A DNA stretch of 64,000 bases, taken from contig JAJNNY010000005.1 in the NCBI GenBank assembly GCA_022453515.1, forward strand, positions 496,001 to 560,000. The letters run 5' to 3'. Below are positions 61,701 through 64,000 of the stretch, in pieces (positions within the stretch are counted from its first letter, which is position 1; each line of letters starts with the position of its first letter). This DNA is from Astrocystis sublimbata. Lineage: Eukaryota; Ascomycota; Sordariomycetes; Xylariales; Xylariaceae. A program made the position numbers and the translations under genes. The notes below the pieces were generated by a model that saw only the letters and a program-made list of their open reading frames with translations, was not told the origin of the DNA and did no database searches.

Positions 61701-62459
61701 GTATGTGTCGTGCCCGCCCGTCTAGCCAATTTCCGTAGCGCTACACACGGGCCTGTACCCAAGTCCTAAGTAGACGGTACCCAGCCATTCAGCGGCGCCT
61801 GCTGTGCCCTCCCCCCACTTGTCCCGTCTCGTCGCCTGCCTCTGGCCCTCTAACAGCTGGCGCTTCTTGACACTGCTGCTGGGTGCTAGGTCCAGCGTGC
61901 ATGACCTCAGACGTCTACCTCCAGTCCTTGCTCCAGCATACCTGGCCGAAGCTGGCCTGGGGTATCCACACCGACGCTCCTCCTCGCCTCCCTTCGCGCG
62001 TCGAACGTCTCCACGCCAGATTCGTGCCGTGCTAGGCCTCCCAACTCGCGACCACCACCCCAAGGTACCTTGCCTAACTGTTGCAATAAGACCTGTCGAG
62101 CCCCATTGCTGCTCGCTTTCGCCACTTTTCCTCTCGCTCCCCTCTCTTGAACAAAGACAAAACTGCACCCATTCCCTTTCGCTTCGAGCCAGACAAAGTC
62201 GTCACTGCCATACCGGCATACAAGCTTCAAAATAAACAAACAATTCCATCTCTACAATCACATTCATTACCAACATCCCGGATTTTATCACCCATCAAAG
62301 CGTATCTCGTCCCAACCGGTCCGCTGCCAGCTGGCTCACTACTAGCTGTATTGAATTGAGCTTAGCTTGTCACCGTTGAAGGTGTCGCAGTGCGAGGCAT
62401 TTGCTCATCACTATCAGCGACATTCGCGACATCCTCTGAGCTCCAACATCCCCTTCACA
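58769..62459. other. Gene-free stretch of 3.7 kb
   Basis: Promoter of the HET-like gene on the left and a long C/T-rich plus-strand leader (about 61300-62450) of the KEN-box protein on the right, as is common ahead of regulated fungal cell-cycle genes. An ACCTAGGTAT palindrome lies at 59321-59330. Frames of up to 148 codons in the C/T-rich zone overlap on both strands and look compositional. Confidence 0.5.
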
Positions 62460-63889
62460 ATGGCTTCCATCACTGCTCGCCAACCATTCGCACCGCTCAA
62501 TGAAGCACGCCTACACACATTAACAAGCCTCAAGAACAGACAAAATTGTAAGTTAGCTACAATCTAATCCCAATGCGGCCAACACTTGATATGCGCCACA
62601 TCTGGCACCTGATGCCTGTCTGCCCCTTCGCATCTGTACCCGACCCCTCACCTTTCCAATTGACGCCATCGCTTGTAAAAACCATTGATGATTAAAATGC
62701 CAACAATTGCATGACGACGTTATCACCCGCCTTGTTTCAACGGATAACTAATTGGTGTATAGCAATCGCAAGCCCATCGCCTGTGAAAAGGAAGGCTTCA
62801 GATGTGACTGAACTAGACAACTCGGAGAATGTCGACCCAGTGCTATTCTCTAAGCGAGCCAAGGGCACCGACGGATCATTCACCAAGGATTCCTTCATCA
62901 AACCATCCAACTTTTTCTTGACCAAGTCTGCCAGCAGCAATGACTTACCTGTCTCAAATGTGTCCAAACCCGCAACGCCCCTTCCACGGGCGTTTCTGAA
63001 CCCGAAATCACCGGCTTCCAGATTGAACTCCGGCCCACTTCGATCCTCACCACTCTCTGCCCCTGCTGGACGCCCTCTGACCCGTAAGCGGTCTGGCGGT
63101 CTTCGCTCGTCTCGGAGACGCACAGGAGGTTCTTCGTTTACTCGAGTTGACCCTCCTACTTTCGGAATCTCTAGCTCCTCTGTAGCTCCATTTTCGCTTG
63201 ACGCCGCCCTGAAAGGCACCATTCCTAGCTACAACAGCAGCGATGTTCCGTCCAAGAAGTCGTCATCCAGCTCATCTGACTTTAGTGGATTGCATGAGCC
63301 TGAGATGAAGTCATCATGGTTCTTTGAAATCCATGAGGATACTGTGATCGAGAACATGACCAACGAGCTTGACCACAAGGCCTCAGGTCTGGACATCATG
63401 TCAGAGGAAGAACAGCTCCGCAAGGCTCAAGAAGAATACGAGGAGAGCAAAGAAAACCACCCCCCGCTAGATGATGTATCGCAGACGGCTCACCCCCGAG
63501 TTGCACGATCTGTCAATGCGGATGAGATGGCTTTTGAAAAGGAGAGGAACCCACTCGGTGAAATGGATCCCAAAGACTACTACTCGACTGGTTGTGACGA
63601 AAACTCTATCATTATAGTCCCTGGTGACGAAGATGAGGAGGTTCCATCACAAAACAACCAACAGTTTGTTGCCGAGACGAAACACTCAGTATCTGTTGAG
63701 ATTGAAAAGGAGGCAGACCCCGCAGCGGAGCAGGAGAGGCTCGCGACTGTGGAAGAATTGATGCAGAAGACGGATCAACCCGCGCCTAGTGCAGCGGTAT
63801 TAGAGCCAATTGAGGGCACAGGCGAGAGCTTTGAGGTATGGGAAAGCAGCAGCGCGAAAGATGAGACAGAAGCGGCCACTGAATGCTAA
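62460..63889 (+). CDS. Ser/Pro-rich conserved fungal protein with KEN box, probably cell-cycle related
   Basis: Two exons, 62460-62547 and 62763-63889, giving 404 residues. The 215-nt intron has GTAAGT, a TAACTAAT branch point and a TATAG acceptor, joining T|CA in phase as RQNSIASPSPVKRK. The N-terminus MASITARQPFAPLNEARL is a conserved opening of an ascomycete family. Then follow ENVDPVLFSKRAKG, FFLKP-type Ser/Pro text, a basic patch (TRKRSGGLRSSRRRTGG) likely to act as a nuclear localisation signal, FTRVDPPTFGI, FSLDAALKGTI, and HEPEMKSSWFFEIHEDT. A KEN box (Lys259-Glu-Asn, in ESKENHPP) and an RxxL (RAFL) are visible, both recognition elements for APC/C. The rest is acidic and disordered. 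Predicted nuclear and degraded by APC/C; no enzymatic domain. I cannot name the yeast counterpart. Confidence 0.78.
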
Positions 63890-64000
63890 GAGCAGCGGCC
63901 AAAAGGCCTCTTTGACTTGAGCGTTGGCGGTATGATGATTTAATTTAGGTGGTGAAAGTGTAATGCATGTTGACATTTGGGAGAGCGAATGGGTCGGCCC
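63890..64000. other. 3' flank at right window edge
   Basis: 111 bp after the KEN-box protein stop. No further gene start visible. Confidence 0.6.

Noticed and set aside
61391..62239. Several frames of 110-148 codons on both strands
   Set aside because: Arise from the C/T-rich leader of the next gene; mutually overlapping and compositionally biased.

Overview
The window is nuclear DNA of a filamentous ascomycete (Pezizomycotina, most likely Sordariomycetes by inference). The coding genes are split by short introns of 50-270 nt with GT..AG ends and CTAAC/CTGAC-type branch points. The families are typical of such fungi: AA9 oxidative cellulase, HET-type incompatibility proteins, fungal rhodopsin-like 7TM proteins, a Fot1/pogo transposon, dipeptidyl-peptidase V, and a GPI-anchored Tyr/Pro/Thr repeat protein. 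I rebuilt the exon structures by hand. Every multi-exon model below closes in frame, except the broken HET gene and the transposase, which are marked as pseudogenes.

Layout. 1-1370: 3' end of a Vps54 (GARP tethering complex) gene. 1371-6831: gene-free, with one possible Pol III-type locus. 6832-7439 (-): small secreted protein. 7440-13344: gene-free. 13345-14679 (+): GPI-anchored repeat protein. 17393-18962: HET-domain gene broken by an internal deletion. 19311-21252: Fot1/pogo-like DNA transposon with perfect 46-bp inverted repeats and a TA duplication, whose transposase is frameshifted at two homopolymers. 21688-23301 (+): rhodopsin-like 7TM protein. 23822-25308 (-): AA9 LPMO. 26231-28418 (-): APC8/Cdc23. 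29796-31005 (+): farnesyl diphosphate synthase. 31279-32947 (-): Dal5/Tna1-type MFS transporter. 34848-36150 (+): conserved fungal protein of unknown function. 37224-39699 (+): dipeptidyl-peptidase V. 41402-46697 (+): a 13-exon protein combining a Cys-rich N-terminus, a GBP-like GTPase domain, a RING-like finger and a patatin domain. 46930-49045 (-): FAD monooxygenase. 50886-52637 (+): second rhodopsin-like 7TM protein. 57743-58768 (-): HET-like protein. 62460-63889 (+): Ser/Pro-rich KEN-box protein.

The block from 23.8 to 49 kb is a mix of housekeeping genes (APC8, FPP synthase) and secreted or accessory genes. I see no secondary-metabolite backbone gene, so this is not a biosynthetic cluster. 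Gene density is low, about one gene per 3.8 kb, and the gaps carry recurrent TACCTAGGTA-type palindromes.

Most interesting points: (i) the GTPase-RING-patatin protein, whose patatin catalytic Ser and Asp both appear to be lost; (ii) two adjacent introns in the second 7TM gene separated by a single nucleotide, which is needed to keep frame; (iii) a decayed HET gene beside a structurally perfect but coding-dead Fot1-like element; (iv) an expandable 7/14-residue repeat array in a wall protein.
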